64,000 nt of DNA from Actinomadura madurae. Its GTDB lineage: Bacteria; Actinomycetota; Actinomycetes; Streptosporangiales; Streptosporangiaceae. Of the stretch, positions 37,835-46,850 are shown one piece after another. A program made the position numbers and the translations under genes. Location: NCBI RefSeq assembly GCF_900115095.1, contig NZ_FOVH01000001.1:868001-932000 (forward strand). Direction: 5' to 3'. Positions within the stretch are counted from its first letter, which is position 1. Each line of letters starts with the position of its first letter. The notes beneath the pieces were generated by a model that did no database searches, had not been told where the DNA came from, and worked only from the letters and a program-made list of their open reading frames with translations.

Positions 37835-38986
37835 ATGCACGTGCGGGGCTGGGTGGCGGGGGCATGGCCCACGCGGCGTTCGCGCGCCTTCGACATCGCG
37901 CTGGCCCTCACCCTCGCCATTTTCGACAGCGTCTTCCTGTGGTTCGCGGACCAGATGTTCTGGCTCCCGCCACCGGTCGTGTCGGCCTGCAGCGTCGTCC
38001 TCGGGCTGGCCCTGGTGGTGCGGCGCCTCCACCCCGTGGGCCTCACCGTGTTCATGGTGGTGTTCGGCACCGTCACCGGCGCGGGGGTCTTCGCGGCCTT
38101 GGTCATCATGTACTCGCTCGCCGCCTACACCACGTCCCGCCGGACGGTGGTGGTGCTCGCGGTCGCCGCCTACGTCGCCGGGCTGGCCTTCCCCTCCCCG
38201 ACGTCGAACACGGAGAGCTTCCTCGCGCAGTCCATCTTCGGCATCGCGTTCGTGGCCGTCCCCGTCCTGCTCGGCCTCTACATGGGCGCGCGGAAGCAGC
38301 TGATCGCATCGCTTCAGGAGCGCACGGCACGGCTCGAACGGGAACAGCACCTGCTCGCGGAGCGCGCGCGGGGCGAGGAGCGCACCCGCATCGCCCGGGA
38401 GATGCACGACGTCGTCGCCAACCGGATCAGCGTCATGGTCGTCCACGCGGGCGCGCTCAAGGCGATCGCCGTCCGCGACCCCGCCCGCGCCGCCGAGACG
38501 GCCTCCGTCATCGGCGACATGGGGCGCCAGGCGCTGGAGGAGCTGCGCCACGTCATCGGCGTGCTCAGGCAGGGGGAGAACGCCCTCCCGCAGGAGGCCG
38601 TGACCCTCGCCCACGTCCGCGAGCTGGTCGACCAGTCCGGCGCCGCCGGGCTCCGCGTCGACCTGGTGATCCGCGGCGACGAGCGCCCGATGCCCGTCGC
38701 CGTCGGGCGGACGGTCTACCGCCTCGTCCAGGAGGCACTCACCAACGTGCACAAGCACGCCGGGGCCGCCGACACCCGCGTCGACCTCGGCCTGCTGCCC
38801 GAGGCGATCGAGGTGGAGATCGCCAACGAGCCGTCCACGGCCCGGCCCGAACACCGGCTGCCGAGCGGCGGGAACGGCCTGGTCGGGCTGCGCGAGCGGG
38901 TCACCGCCCTCGGCGGCAGCTTCGACGCGGGGCCGCGGGAGGGCGGCTACGCCGTCCGCGCCCGGATCCCGCTCCCGGCGTCCTGA
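37835..38986 (+). CDS. Orphan NarL-type sensor histidine kinase
   Basis: This 383-residue kinase has about four or five N-terminal membrane spans (residues ~18-140) with no large extracytoplasmic domain, a short coiled coil, a HisKA_3 dimerisation domain with the phospho-acceptor in EERTRIAREMHDVVANRISV, and an HATPase (LVQEALTNVHKHAG and GGNGLVGLRERV). These kinases normally pair with a LuxR-type regulator next door; none is present, since uvrB follows. The start is the ATG at 37835; TAGGCT ends seven nt upstream with a weak -35 (GCGACA) and no Shine-Dalgarno sequence, suggesting leaderless mRNA. It is divergent from the two-TM operon. Confidence 0.92.
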   Translation: MHVRGWVAGAWPTRRSRAFDIALALTLAIFDSVFLWFADQMFWLPPPVVSACSVVLGLALVVRRLHPVGLTVFMVVFGTVTGAGVFAALVIMYSLAAYTTSRRTVVVLAVAAYVAGLAFPSPTSNTESFLAQSIFGIAFVAVPVLLGLYMGARKQLIASLQERTARLEREQHLLAERARGEERTRIAREMHDVVANRISVMVVHAGALKAIAVRDPARAAETASVIGDMGRQALEELRHVIGVLRQGENALPQEAVTLAHVRELVDQSGAAGLRVDLVIRGDERPMPVAVGRTVYRLVQEALTNVHKHAGAADTRVDLGLLPEAIEVEIANEPSTARPEHRLPSGGNGLVGLRERVTALGGSFDAGPREGGYAVRARIPLPAS

Positions 38987-39014
38987 GCCGTGCCTGAGCC
39001 GCACGGGACGGGAA

Positions 39015-39036
39015 TGTCCCACCCGCTGCATACAGT
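39015..39036 (+). promoter_or_regulatory. PafBC (RecA-independent DNA damage) promoter-like motif of uvrB
   Basis: TGTC (39015-39018), 12 nt, then TACAGT (39031-39036) matches the spacing of the mycobacterial RecA-NDp/PafBC promoter (TGTC-RGTG-N8-TANNNT), although the RGTG part is not conserved. It lies 37 nt before the uvrB start. No LexA-type palindrome was seen. Confidence 0.4.
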
Positions 39037-39073
39037 GGGGGAGCAGGGAGTACGCCGGACCAGGGAGATGCCG

Positions 39074-41191
39074 ATGCGCCCGATCACGGATCTGCGGCGC
39101 CGGGTGGCGCCGTTCGAGGTCGTCACCGAGATGACGCCGTCGGGCGACCAGCCGCAGGCGATCGCCGAGCTCACCGCCCGCGTCCAGGGCGGCGAGAAGG
39201 ACGCCGTGCTGCTCGGCGCCACCGGCACCGGCAAGACCGCCACGATCGCCTGGCTGGTGGAGAAACTGCAGCGGCCCGTCCTCGTCATGCAGCCGAACAA
39301 GACCCTCGCCGCCCAGTTCGCCAACGAGCTGCGCGAGATGCTGCCGAACAACGCCGTCGAGTACTTCGTCTCGTACTACGACTACTACCAGCCCGAGGCG
39401 TACATCCCGCAGACCGACACCTACATCGAGAAGGACTCCTCGATCAACGACGAGGTCGACCGGCTGCGGCACTCGGCGACCAACTCGCTGCTCACCCGCC
39501 GCGACACCGTCGTCGTCGCGTCGGTGTCCTGCATCTACGGCCTCGGCACGCCGCAGGAGTACGTCGACCGGATGGTCCGCCTGCACGTCGGCCAGGAGAT
39601 CGACCGCGACGACCTGCTCCGCCAGCTCGTCGGCATGCAGTACACCCGCAACGACCTCGCCTTCACCCGCGGCACGTTCCGGGTCCGCGGCGACACCATC
39701 GAGATCATCCCGCAGTACGAGGAGCTCGCCGTCCGCATCGAGATGTTCGGCGACGAGATCGAGAAGCTCGCCACCCTGCACCCGCTCACCGGCGAGCTGA
39801 TCACCGAGGACGACGAGCTGTACGTCTTCCCCGCCTCCCACTACGTCGCCGGGCCCGAGCGGATGGAGCGGGCCATCCGCGACATCGAGGCCGAGCTGGA
39901 GGAGACCCTCGCCGTCATGGAGCGGCAGGGCAAGATGCTGGAGGCGCAGCGGCTGCGCATGCGCACCGCCTACGACATCGAGATGATGCGCCAGGTCGGC
40001 ACCTGCTCCGGCATCGAGAACTACTCCCGGCACATCGACGGCCGCGGCCCCGGCAGCGCCCCCAACACCCTCCTCGACTACTTCCCGGAGGACTTCCTCC
40101 TCGTCATCGACGAGTCCCACCAGACCGTCCCGCAGATCGGCGCCATGTACGAGGGCGACGCGTCCCGCAAGCGGATGCTGGTCGAGCACGGGTTCCGGCT
40201 GCCGTCCGCCATGGACAACCGGCCGCTCAAGTGGGAGGAGTTCCTCGACCGGATCGGCCAGACCGTCTACCTGTCGGCGACGCCCGGCCCTTACGAGATG
40301 AACCGCGTCCAGGGCGACGTCGTCGAGCAGGTCATCCGCCCCACCGGCCTCATCGACCCCGAGATCGTCGTCAAGCCCACCAAGGGCCAGATCGACGACC
40401 TGATCCACGAGATCCGCGAGCGCACCGAGCGCGACGAGCGCGTCCTCGTCACCACGCTCACCAAGAAGATGGCCGAGGACCTCACCGACTACCTCCTGGA
40501 ACTCGGCATCCAGGTCCGCTACCTGCACAGCGAGGTCGACACGCTGCGCCGCATCGAGCTGCTCCGCGAGCTGCGCGCCGGCGAGTTCGACGTCCTCGTC
40601 GGCATCAACCTGCTGCGCGAGGGCCTCGACCTGCCCGAGGTCTCCCTCGTCGCGATCCTGGACGCCGACAAGGAGGGGTTCCTGCGCTCCGAGACGTCCC
40701 TCATCCAGACGATCGGCCGCGCGGCCCGCAACGTGTCCGGCCAGGTGCACATGTACGCCGACACGGTCACGCCGTCCATGGAACGGGCGATCGACGAGAC
40801 GAACCGGCGCCGCGCCAAGCAGCGTGCCTACAACGAGGAGCACGGCATCGAGCCGCAGGCCCTCCGCAAGCGCATCGCCGACATCCTCGACTCCCTGGCC
40901 CGCGAGGACGCCGACACCGAGACCCTCATCGGCGGCGCCGGGCGCCAGCAGTCCCGCGGCAAGGCCCCCGTCCCGGGCCTCGCGTCCCGCACCAAGGAGG
41001 TCGGCCGGCACGCCGCCGACCTCGTCGGAGAGCGGCCCCGCGAGGAGCTGGAGGCCCTGATCGAGCAGATGACCGACCAGATGCACCAGGCCGCCACCGA
41101 CCTGCAGTTCGAGCTGGCGGCCCGCCTCCGCGACGAGATCAAGGAGCTCAAGCGGGAGCTGCGCGACATGAAGGAGGCCGGCGTCAGGTGA
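39074..41191 (+). CDS. uvrB: Excinuclease ABC subunit B
   Basis: This 705-residue helicase-like damage-verification subunit of nucleotide excision repair has P-loop [13 protein letters not shown], the DNA-clamping beta-hairpin region [20 protein letters not shown], the DESH box [10 protein letters not shown], helicase motifs V and VI ([23 protein letters not shown]), and a C-terminal UVR motif ([20 protein letters not shown]) that binds UvrC/UvrA. I chose the ATG giving [10 protein letters not shown] because GGGAG lies six nt upstream; an ATG two codons earlier is also possible. It overlaps the convergent GNAT gene by 8 nt. Confidence 0.97.
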   Translation: MRPITDLRRRVAPFEVVTEMTPSGDQPQAIAELTARVQGGEKDAVLLGATGTGKTATIAWLVEKLQRPVLVMQPNKTLAAQFANELREMLPNNAVEYFVSYYDYYQPEAYIPQTDTYIEKDSSINDEVDRLRHSATNSLLTRRDTVVVASVSCIYGLGTPQEYVDRMVRLHVGQEIDRDDLLRQLVGMQYTRNDLAFTRGTFRVRGDTIEIIPQYEELAVRIEMFGDEIEKLATLHPLTGELITEDDELYVFPASHYVAGPERMERAIRDIEAELEETLAVMERQGKMLEAQRLRMRTAYDIEMMRQVGTCSGIENYSRHIDGRGPGSAPNTLLDYFPEDFLLVIDESHQTVPQIGAMYEGDASRKRMLVEHGFRLPSAMDNRPLKWEEFLDRIGQTVYLSATPGPYEMNRVQGDVVEQVIRPTGLIDPEIVVKPTKGQIDDLIHEIRERTERDERVLVTTLTKKMAEDLTDYLLELGIQVRYLHSEVDTLRRIELLRELRAGEFDVLVGINLLREGLDLPEVSLVAILDADKEGFLRSETSLIQTIGRAARNVSGQVHMYADTVTPSMERAIDETNRRRAKQRAYNEEHGIEPQALRKRIADILDSLAREDADTETLIGGAGRQQSRGKAPVPGLASRTKEVGRHAADLVGERPREELEALIEQMTDQMHQAATDLQFELAARLRDEIKELKRELRDMKEAGVR

Positions 41192-42020
41192 ACGCCAGCA
41201 CCACCCGGTCCTCCACCGGCCGGTAGCCGAGCCGCCGGTAGACGCCGTTGCTCGTCGGGTTCCCGAGGTCGGTGAACAGCACGACGTCGGCGGCGCCGGC
41301 GTCCTGCGCGTCCCGGGTCGCCGCCGCGGTGACCGCGGCGCCGTAGCCGCGGCGGCGGTGCCCGGCCGGCGTGTACACGGGCGCCACCCGCGCCATCCCG
41401 CCGACGGCGGGGGTCCGCCCGGCCATCGCCACCGGGCGGCCGCCGGCCTCCCACAGCAGGACGCCGCCCGCGCGGAGCCGCCCGTCGACCATCGCCGTGT
41501 TCACCTCGCCGTGCTCGCCGACGTCCCGGTGGAACGCCGCGAACCAGTCCAGCACCAGGCCCCGGTCGGCGTCCCCCGCGACGCGCGCGGCGCCGTCCGG
41601 TGCCGGGTCGGGCGCCTCCAGCTTCCCCAGCCGGTAGAGGCGCTGCCGCATCACCACCCGTGACGCCGCCCCCGTCCGGGCGGTCCACGCCCCCGCGAAC
41701 GCCTCGGCGGCGCGGGGCGCCCCGTTGGCCCCCCGCACGGTCGCGCCCCGCGCGGCGAGCGCGTCCGCGAGGTCCCGCGCGGCGCCGTCCGGCATCGCGC
41801 TCAGCATCGGCGGGTTCGCGCCGGCCCACAGGACGGCGGCCGCGACCCGCCCGTCCCGCGGCCACCATCCGAACAGCGCGCCCTCGTAGAGGCCGGGTCC
41901 CTGCTTCCGCATCGCCTCGATCACGGTGAGCGCGACGGTGTTGCGGACGGGGTCGGCCCGCAGGAAGCCGCCCGCCCGCGCGCGGAACTCTTCGAGATCA
42001 CTGGTCAGCGTCCAGGCCAT
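41184..42020 (-). CDS. GNAT-family N-acetyltransferase (two-domain)
   Basis: This 278-residue protein has a degenerate N-terminal GNAT-like half and a C-terminal catalytic-type half. Motif A is [19 protein letters not shown] (x-x-R-x-x-G-x-G/A) and [23 protein letters not shown] is the motif B region, as in FR47-like acetyltransferases. The acceptor is unknown. Tandem GNAT halves of this kind are frequent in actinobacteria. It converges on uvrB with an 8-nt overlap, so the two mRNAs are complementary at their 3' ends. Confidence 0.85.
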   Translation of the reverse strand: MAWTLTSDLEEFRARAGGFLRADPVRNTVALTVIEAMRKQGPGLYEGALFGWWPRDGRVAAAVLWAGANPPMLSAMPDGAARDLADALAARGATVRGANGAPRAAEAFAGAWTARTGAASRVVMRQRLYRLGKLEAPDPAPDGAARVAGDADRGLVLDWFAAFHRDVGEHGEVNTAMVDGRLRAGGVLLWEAGGRPVAMAGRTPAVGGMARVAPVYTPAGHRRRGYGAAVTAAATRDAQDAGAADVVLFTDLGNPTSNGVYRRLGYRPVEDRVVLAFT

Positions 42021-42089
42021 GCCCCAGCATCACCGCGGTCCGCCCGGCACCGCATCCGCTTTTCCGGCGGGCGCGGCGTCCTGTCCCGG

Positions 42090-42662
42090 TCACGACCGCG
42101 CCCTCCTCCGCCGGAGGTAGAAGGCGGCGGTGGCGACGGCGAGCAGCGGGCCCCACGCCAGGAGCGGCCCGTAGGACACGATGAACAGGCCGAGCCGCCA
42201 CCCTTCTATGTACACCGTGCTCCCGTCCGGCGCGGTGAAGGTGTCGAACCCGGGCACGCGCGAGGAGGTGAGGAGGATCAGGAGCAGCGCGCCGATGCCC
42301 GCGGGCAGGACGGCCGCCGTGGTCGGCACCCGGCGGCCGCCGACGAGGGGCATCCAGGACGGGAACACCTCGCCCCACCGGCTCACCAGTCCCACCGCCA
42401 GGAAGGCGAGGAACTCGCTGACGATGCTCAGCAGGATCGTGTACGACCACATCGGCACCCAGCCGGGCACGTCGCCGTGCGTGTCGCCGTCGCTCGGCAT
42501 GAGCGGGCCGATCGGCGCGCCGAAGCCCAGCGCGATCCGCCAAATGCAGGACGGCAGCACGACCAGGCTGGCGCCGTAGGCGGCCCACACCGCCCACCGC
42601 GGCGCACCGTCGACGGTCCTTCCGTGCACGCGCCGGACGAGCGACACAGCGTTCCCTGCCAT
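42090..42662 (-). CDS. Small polytopic membrane protein, unknown function
   Basis: This 190-residue protein has four clear hydrophobic segments: VWAAYGASLVVLPSCIWRI, SYTILLSIVSEFLAFLAVGL, AAVLPAGIGALLLILL, and FIVSYGPLLAWGPLLAVATA. A short loop bearing TAPDGSTVYIEGW lies between the third and fourth. The C-terminus is a basic anchor (LRRRRARS). I recognise no named family beyond general actinobacterial membrane proteins. It is divergent from the ADP-ribosylglycohydrolase-like gene with only 40 nt between the longest predicted reading frames. Confidence 0.75.
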   Translation of the reverse strand: MAGNAVSLVRRVHGRTVDGAPRWAVWAAYGASLVVLPSCIWRIALGFGAPIGPLMPSDGDTHGDVPGWVPMWSYTILLSIVSEFLAFLAVGLVSRWGEVFPSWMPLVGGRRVPTTAAVLPAGIGALLLILLTSSRVPGFDTFTAPDGSTVYIEGWRLGLFIVSYGPLLAWGPLLAVATAAFYLRRRRARS

Positions 42663-42702
42663 TGATCAGGCCCTTCTCGTCCTCGGGGATCGTTCAGAGC
42701 AA

Positions 42703-43998
42703 GTGAACGACCACCCGCAAGACCGAGACCTCCCTCCCACGGGTGATCCAACTCCCCACCCAGACGGAAACCCCACCCCGCTACCGCACGAGGTCCACCG
42801 CGCCACGGAGATCGTGATCATCGAAGGGCCGGCGTCGATGGCGGAGGCGGCCGCGGTGCGGGCGGTGTCGTTACCGTGTTCGGTTATGGCGGAGACGATG
42901 GGTGATCGGATGCGCGGGTGCCTGTTCGGCGGGGCGGTCGGCGAGGCGCTGGGCCGGCCCGTGGAGGGCATGTCGCTGGAGGCGATCCGGGAGGCGTACG
43001 GGCCCGGCGGCGTGACCGGGTACACGGGGCGGCCCGAGATCGGGGAGGCCACGCAGCTCTGCCTGCTCACCGCGCAGGCGGGCCTCCAGGCGTCCATCCG
43101 GGCCCGCTCCAGGGGGATCGGCGGCGCGTACTTCGGCCTGGTGCAGTCCAACTACCTCTCGTGGATGAGGGTCCAGGGCGAGCGGTTCCCGGCGGGTGAC
43201 CTGCACGCCACCGGGCCGGCGCTGCACGCCCCGGCCGTCATGGCCCGCCGGGGCGTCAGCCGCACCACCCGGGCCGCGCTCCTCGCGGCGGGGGAGCGCG
43301 GCAAGCCGGGATGGCCGCTCGGCACGGTGGACGAGCCCGTCAACGACTCGAAGGGCTGCGCGGGGACGGTCCGCGCGGCACCGGCCGGATTCGGCCACCC
43401 GGATCCCGAGGCCGTCTTCGCGCGCGGCCAGGGCACGGCGGCCCTCACCCACGGCCACCCGTCAGGCCGCCTCCCGGCCGGGGCGCTCGCCGTGGCGGTG
43501 TCGGCGCTCGTTCACGGCGCCGCGCTCGCCGACGCCGTGCGGCAGGCGATGGCGGAGCTGCGCAAGCACCCGGGCCACGAGGAGACGGCCGCCGCGCTCG
43601 ACCGGGCCGTCGAGCTCGCGGGGAGCGGCCGGCCCTCCCCCGAGCGGGTGGAGAGCCTGGGACGCGGCTTCACCGGCCCCGAGGCGCTCGCCATCGCCGT
43701 CCACGCCGCGCTCGCCGCGGAGGCGGGGGGAGGGTACCCGCTGGAGATCGTCCCGCGCGGGCTGCTGCTCGCCGTCAACCACTCCGGCGACAGCGACTCG
43801 ACCGGCGCCCTCTGCGGCCACCTGCTCGGGGCGCGGTACGGCGCGCGGGCCGTCCCCGAGCACTGGCGCGACACGGTCGAGGCCGGCGCCGCCATCATCG
43901 AGCTCGCCCACGGCAGCGAGGTCGAGTTCGGCCCCAACCCGCCGGGCGACGCCTACGGCGAGCCCCCGCTGGAGTGGCATATGCGCTTCTACGCCTGA
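42703..43998 (+). CDS. ADP-ribosylglycohydrolase-family protein, one metal site degenerate
   Basis: This protein of up to 431 residues has the family core from about residue 67: GCLFGGAVGEALGRP at its start and NHSGDSDSTGALCGHLLGA near the end, the second being the intact Asp-x-Asp-Ser/Thr metal motif. The first metal motif, normally Thr-Asp-Asp-Thr, is replaced by Gly-Glu-Ala-Thr-Gln (GEATQLCLL), so Mg2+ binding and hydrolase activity are doubtful. Family members remove ADP-ribose from Arg or Ser or activate nitrogenase. The start is uncertain: GTG at 42703 is the longest frame, but the first ~60 residues are Pro-rich and ATGs at 42886 or 42898 near the domain start are plausible; TACCGT precedes the former by 8 nt. 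Confidence 0.82.
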   Translation: MNDHPQDRDLPPTGDPTPHPDGNPTPLPHEVHRATEIVIIEGPASMAEAAAVRAVSLPCSVMAETMGDRMRGCLFGGAVGEALGRPVEGMSLEAIREAYGPGGVTGYTGRPEIGEATQLCLLTAQAGLQASIRARSRGIGGAYFGLVQSNYLSWMRVQGERFPAGDLHATGPALHAPAVMARRGVSRTTRAALLAAGERGKPGWPLGTVDEPVNDSKGCAGTVRAAPAGFGHPDPEAVFARGQGTAALTHGHPSGRLPAGALAVAVSALVHGAALADAVRQAMAELRKHPGHEETAAALDRAVELAGSGRPSPERVESLGRGFTGPEALAIAVHAALAAEAGGGYPLEIVPRGLLLAVNHSGDSDSTGALCGHLLGARYGARAVPEHWRDTVEAGAAIIELAHGSEVEFGPNPPGDAYGEPPLEWHMRFYA

Positions 43999-44022
43999 CC
44001 GGCGCGGCCCTACGATCGCGGA

Positions 44023-44520
44023 ATGGACTACACGGTGCGTTTGGCCGGGCCCGCGGATCTGCCGGGGCTGGGGGCGATCGAGAACTCGGGCGACCCCATG
44101 TTCCACGAGATCGGGATCGTCTTCCCGCCCGGCCCGCCCGTGGTCGAGCACATGATCGCCAAGGGCGCCGAGATCGTGGTGGCGGGCGATCCGCCGGTCG
44201 GGTTCGCGGCCGTCGAGGAGGTCGACGGGGCCGTCCACCTGGAGCAGATCTCGGTGCGCGCCGACCTGGTGGGGCGGGGGATCGGCGCCCGGCTGCTGGA
44301 CGAGGTGAAGGCGCGGGCCGCCGCCGCGGGGTCGCCCGGGGTCAGCCTGCTGACGTTCCGGGACGTCGCGTGGAACGGCCCCTGGTACGCCCGGCACGGG
44401 TTCGCCGAGCTGCCCCCGGAGCGCTGGGGGCCGGGTCTCAGGGCCCACTGGGAGGCCGAGATCGAGGCCGGCCTGCACGAACTCGGCCCGCGCCTCGTCA
44501 TGTGGGCGCCACTGGAGTAG
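44023..44520 (+). CDS. GNAT-family N-acetyltransferase
   Basis: This 165-residue acetyltransferase has motif A as ISVRADLVGRGIGARLLDEV and the following segment VSLLTFRDVAWNGPWYARHGFAEL, typical of small GNAT enzymes acting on amines. The substrate is unknown. TACGAT ends six nt before the ATG with no Shine-Dalgarno sequence, so it is probably a leaderless gene with its own promoter, despite being only 24 nt after the ADP-ribosylglycohydrolase-like gene. Confidence 0.88.
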   Translation: MDYTVRLAGPADLPGLGAIENSGDPMFHEIGIVFPPGPPVVEHMIAKGAEIVVAGDPPVGFAAVEEVDGAVHLEQISVRADLVGRGIGARLLDEVKARAAAAGSPGVSLLTFRDVAWNGPWYARHGFAELPPERWGPGLRAHWEAEIEAGLHELGPRLVMWAPLE

Positions 44521-44590
44521 ATCTACAATGTAAAGGCGGGAACCCGGGGCGGCTCACGGACGTCTGGACCTTGGGACGCGAAGGAGAACG

Positions 44591-45625
44591 ATGATCAGCC
44601 CGGTCGCGTGGGTGCGGGGCCGTCTCGGCGAGCGGAGGGCCGCGCTCGCCCTGCTGGTGGTGCTGCTGGCCCTGGCCGTCGTCCCGCTGGTCCTGCTGCC
44701 GGCGGCGCGGTGCGAGGTCTTCGGGAGCGGGTGCCGGACGCCGGCGCCGGAGGCGCGGGCCGACCCGGTGGCGACCACGAGGGCGCCGACTCCGCTGGAG
44801 GTGGCGACGCGCGGCTCCTACGTCGCGCTCGGCGACTCCTACTCGGCGGGCGTCGGCGCGGAGGCGACGGTGGCCGACCAGAACCCGCTCGACCGCTGCC
44901 ACCGGACGTCCAAGGCGTACTACCACGAGGTCTCGAAGGCGTTCCGCTTCGCGAAGGGCAGTGCGTTCTGGGCGTGCTCCGGCGCCAGGACCGGCGACGT
45001 GCTGAAGGGGCGGGGCGGTGAGCCCCCGCAGATCGGCCGCATCGGCGCCGACACGAGCCTGGTGACGATCAGCATCGGCGGCAACGACGTCGGGTTCTCC
45101 AGGGTGCTGGCGGGCTGCGTGGTGCGGCTGCCGTGGAGCAAGGGCTGCACCGCGCAGGGCGAGGAGATCGCCGGGCGGATGGCCGAGCTCCGCCGGAGCC
45201 TGCCCGACCTGATCGCGAAGATCACCGAGCGGGCGCCCCGGGCGCGGGTGGTCGTGATGGGGTACCCGAAGGCGTTCTCCGAGGTCAGCGGCGCGGACGG
45301 GGACAACATCACGGTGTCGGACCAGCGCTGGCTGAACGCGCGCACCTACGACCTGGACCGGCTGATCCGGCAGTCGGTGGCGGAGGCGGACGCGCGGAAG
45401 GTCTCCGGGCGGCGCCCCGGCAGCGTGGAGTTCGTGGACGCCTACAGCGCGTTCGCAGGCCACGAGGTGGGCAGCAAGGACGCCTACATGAACGGCCTGA
45501 CGCTGAACCTGGCGGCGCTGGAGGCGGAGCCGCGCAGCTACCATCCGACGGTCGCGGGCCAGCGGGCGCTCGCCCGGCTCTTCGTCGACCAGATCAAGAA
45601 GGGCCCCGGCCGGCCGCTCTCCTAG
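44591..45625 (+). CDS. Secreted SGNH/GDSL-family hydrolase
   Basis: This 344-residue esterase or lipase has an N-terminal hydrophobic anchor or signal (ALALLVVLLALAVVPLVLL). Block I YVALGDSYSAGVG carries the nucleophile Ser, block III is SIGGNDVGF, and block V SYHPTVAGQ carries the catalytic His. Several cysteines could form disulfides, as in Streptomyces secreted lipases of this family. The ATG has a good AAGGAG site. Seventy nt separate it from the acetyltransferase gene. The 3' end overlaps by 4 nt the convergent TetR gene. Confidence 0.9.
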   Translation: MISPVAWVRGRLGERRAALALLVVLLALAVVPLVLLPAARCEVFGSGCRTPAPEARADPVATTRAPTPLEVATRGSYVALGDSYSAGVGAEATVADQNPLDRCHRTSKAYYHEVSKAFRFAKGSAFWACSGARTGDVLKGRGGEPPQIGRIGADTSLVTISIGGNDVGFSRVLAGCVVRLPWSKGCTAQGEEIAGRMAELRRSLPDLIAKITERAPRARVVVMGYPKAFSEVSGADGDNITVSDQRWLNARTYDLDRLIRQSVAEADARKVSGRRPGSVEFVDAYSAFAGHEVGSKDAYMNGLTLNLAALEAEPRSYHPTVAGQRALARLFVDQIKKGPGRPLS

Positions 45626-46203
45626 CCGTCCTCGCGCGGGGCGGCGCGCTCCACCGCGAGCCCCACCAGTTCCTGGACCTCCTCGTCGGAGAACACGCCC
45701 GGCAGGGTCAGGTGCTCGACGATCAGCCAGTTGAGGGCGAGGTAGAGGAGGCGGACCGAGGTGGCGTCGCCGGGCAGGCCGGAGTCCAGGTGCTGGGCGA
45801 TGTTGGTCTCGACGTCCGCCCGCACCCGGTCGGTCAGGACGGCGCGCAGGGCGGGCCGCCGCGTCGCCTCCAGGCGGAGTTCCAGCAGCGCGAGGTAGCC
45901 GGTGCGGAACTCGGCGATCCGGCCGACGGTCTCCCGCAGGATCTCGGTGACCTTGGCCAGGTCGCGCGGGCCCTCGCGCACCCCGGCCACGGTGGCGGCG
46001 TCCGGTGTGAGGCGCTCGTAGATGCGGCCGCCCGCCTGGGTGAACAGGTCGTCCCGGTTGGCGAAGTAGTTGGAGGCGGTGCCGGTCGGCACGCCCGCCT
46101 CGGCGTCCACGGCGCGGAACGTCAGCCCGCGCGCGCCCTCCCTGGCCAGCACCTCGATGGCGGCGTCGACCAGGGCCGCCCTCCGTTCGGTGTTCCGCCG
46201 CAT
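45622..46203 (-). CDS. TetR-family transcriptional regulator
   Basis: This 193-residue regulator has an N-terminal helix-turn-helix at about residues 8-55 (LTFRAVDAEAGVPTGTASNYFANRDDLF) and a helical ligand domain. Within the TetR family it resembles one-domain repressors of small drug-detoxifying genes. It is divergent from the RibD-like gene at 46275, and a 17-bp imperfect inverted repeat with a perfect TTGACA promoter element lies between them. Repression of both genes from this operator is the simplest reading. Confidence 0.92.
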   Translation of the reverse strand: MRRNTERRAALVDAAIEVLAREGARGLTFRAVDAEAGVPTGTASNYFANRDDLFTQAGGRIYERLTPDAATVAGVREGPRDLAKVTEILRETVGRIAEFRTGYLALLELRLEATRRPALRAVLTDRVRADVETNIAQHLDSGLPGDATSVRLLYLALNWLIVEHLTLPGVFSDEEVQELVGLAVERAAPREDG

Positions 46204-46204
46204 G

Positions 46205-46268
46205 TTGACACCACTCCATCTGTAGTACTACGTTCAAATCACTACAGAGAGAGTACTACGAGTGGAGT
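46205..46268 (+). promoter_or_regulatory. TetR operator embedded in the RibD-like gene promoter
   Basis: A 17-bp arm at 46213-46229 (ACTCCATCTGTAGTACT) matches 14 of 17 positions of the inverted arm at 46252-46268 (AGTACTACGAGTGGAGT). The promoter is TTGACA (46205-46210), 18 nt, TACGTT (46229-46234). The left arm fills the spacer and the right arm covers the GGAG ribosome-binding site of the gene at 46275. Confidence 0.72.
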
Positions 46269-46274
46269 GTCGGT

Positions 46275-46850
46275 ATGCGAAAACTCGTCTACTACGTCGG
46301 CGTCAGCATCGACGGCTACATCGCCGGCCCCCGCGGCGAGGTCGACTTCTACCCGCTCGGGGACGACATGGCGGCCTGGATCAACGAGCGGTATCCGGAG
46401 ACCGTCCCGACCCACGTCCGCCCGCGGGCCGGGCTGGAGGACGCTCCCAACAAGCGGTTCGACACGCTGATCATGGGCCTCGGAACCTACCGGCCCGCGC
46501 TCGACATCGGCGTGACCAGCCCGTACGCGCACGTTCGCCAGTACGTCGCGTCCACCTCGCTGGAGGCGATCGACGATCCGGGCGTCGAGCTGGTGCGGGA
46601 ACCGCTCGGCACCGTCCGGGAGCTCAAGGCCGAGAAGGGCGACAAGGACATCTGGCTCGCCGGCGGTGGCCGGCTGGCGGCCGTCCTCCTGCCCGAGATC
46701 GACGAGCTGATCGTCAAGTCCTACCCGGTGGTGGCCGGAGCGGGGGCACCGGCCTTCGCGGGCGAGTTCCGTCCCGCCCGGTTCACGCCGGAGCGGCGCG
46801 AGTCGTTCGGCAACGGGGCGCAGGTCACCTGGTTCAGCCGGAGTCCGTGA
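46275..46850 (+). CDS. RibD C-terminal / dihydrofolate-reductase-like protein
   Basis: This 191-residue protein has the RibD_C/DHFR fold: LVYYVGVSIDGYIAGPRGEV at the N-terminus, TLIMGLGTYRPAL as the NADPH-binding helix region, and KDIWLAGGGRLAAVLL as the glycine-rich nucleotide loop. Members reduce pteridine- or riboflavin-like substrates with NADPH; many small stand-alone ones have no assigned substrate. It is controlled by the divergent TetR gene through the operator that overlaps its promoter and ribosome-binding site. The 3' end overlaps the convergent SARP gene by 17 nt. Confidence 0.88.
   Translation: MRKLVYYVGVSIDGYIAGPRGEVDFYPLGDDMAAWINERYPETVPTHVRPRAGLEDAPNKRFDTLIMGLGTYRPALDIGVTSPYAHVRQYVASTSLEAIDDPGVELVREPLGTVRELKAEKGDKDIWLAGGGRLAAVLLPEIDELIVKSYPVVAGAGAPAFAGEFRPARFTPERRESFGNGAQVTWFSRSP

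Noticed and set aside
38987..39073. LexA-type SOS box before uvrB
   Set aside because: No GAAC-N4-GTTC-like palindrome is present; only the weaker PafBC-like motif is reported.
37751..41086. A 1111-residue open frame antisense to the histidine kinase and uvrB
   Set aside because: The composition is repetitive (Asp, Val, Leu, Gly) and the plus strand carries two well-defined genes.
44520..44540. TACAATGTA palindrome upstream of the SGNH gene
   Set aside because: It resembles BlaI/CopY boxes, but it is a single short copy and no such regulator is nearby.
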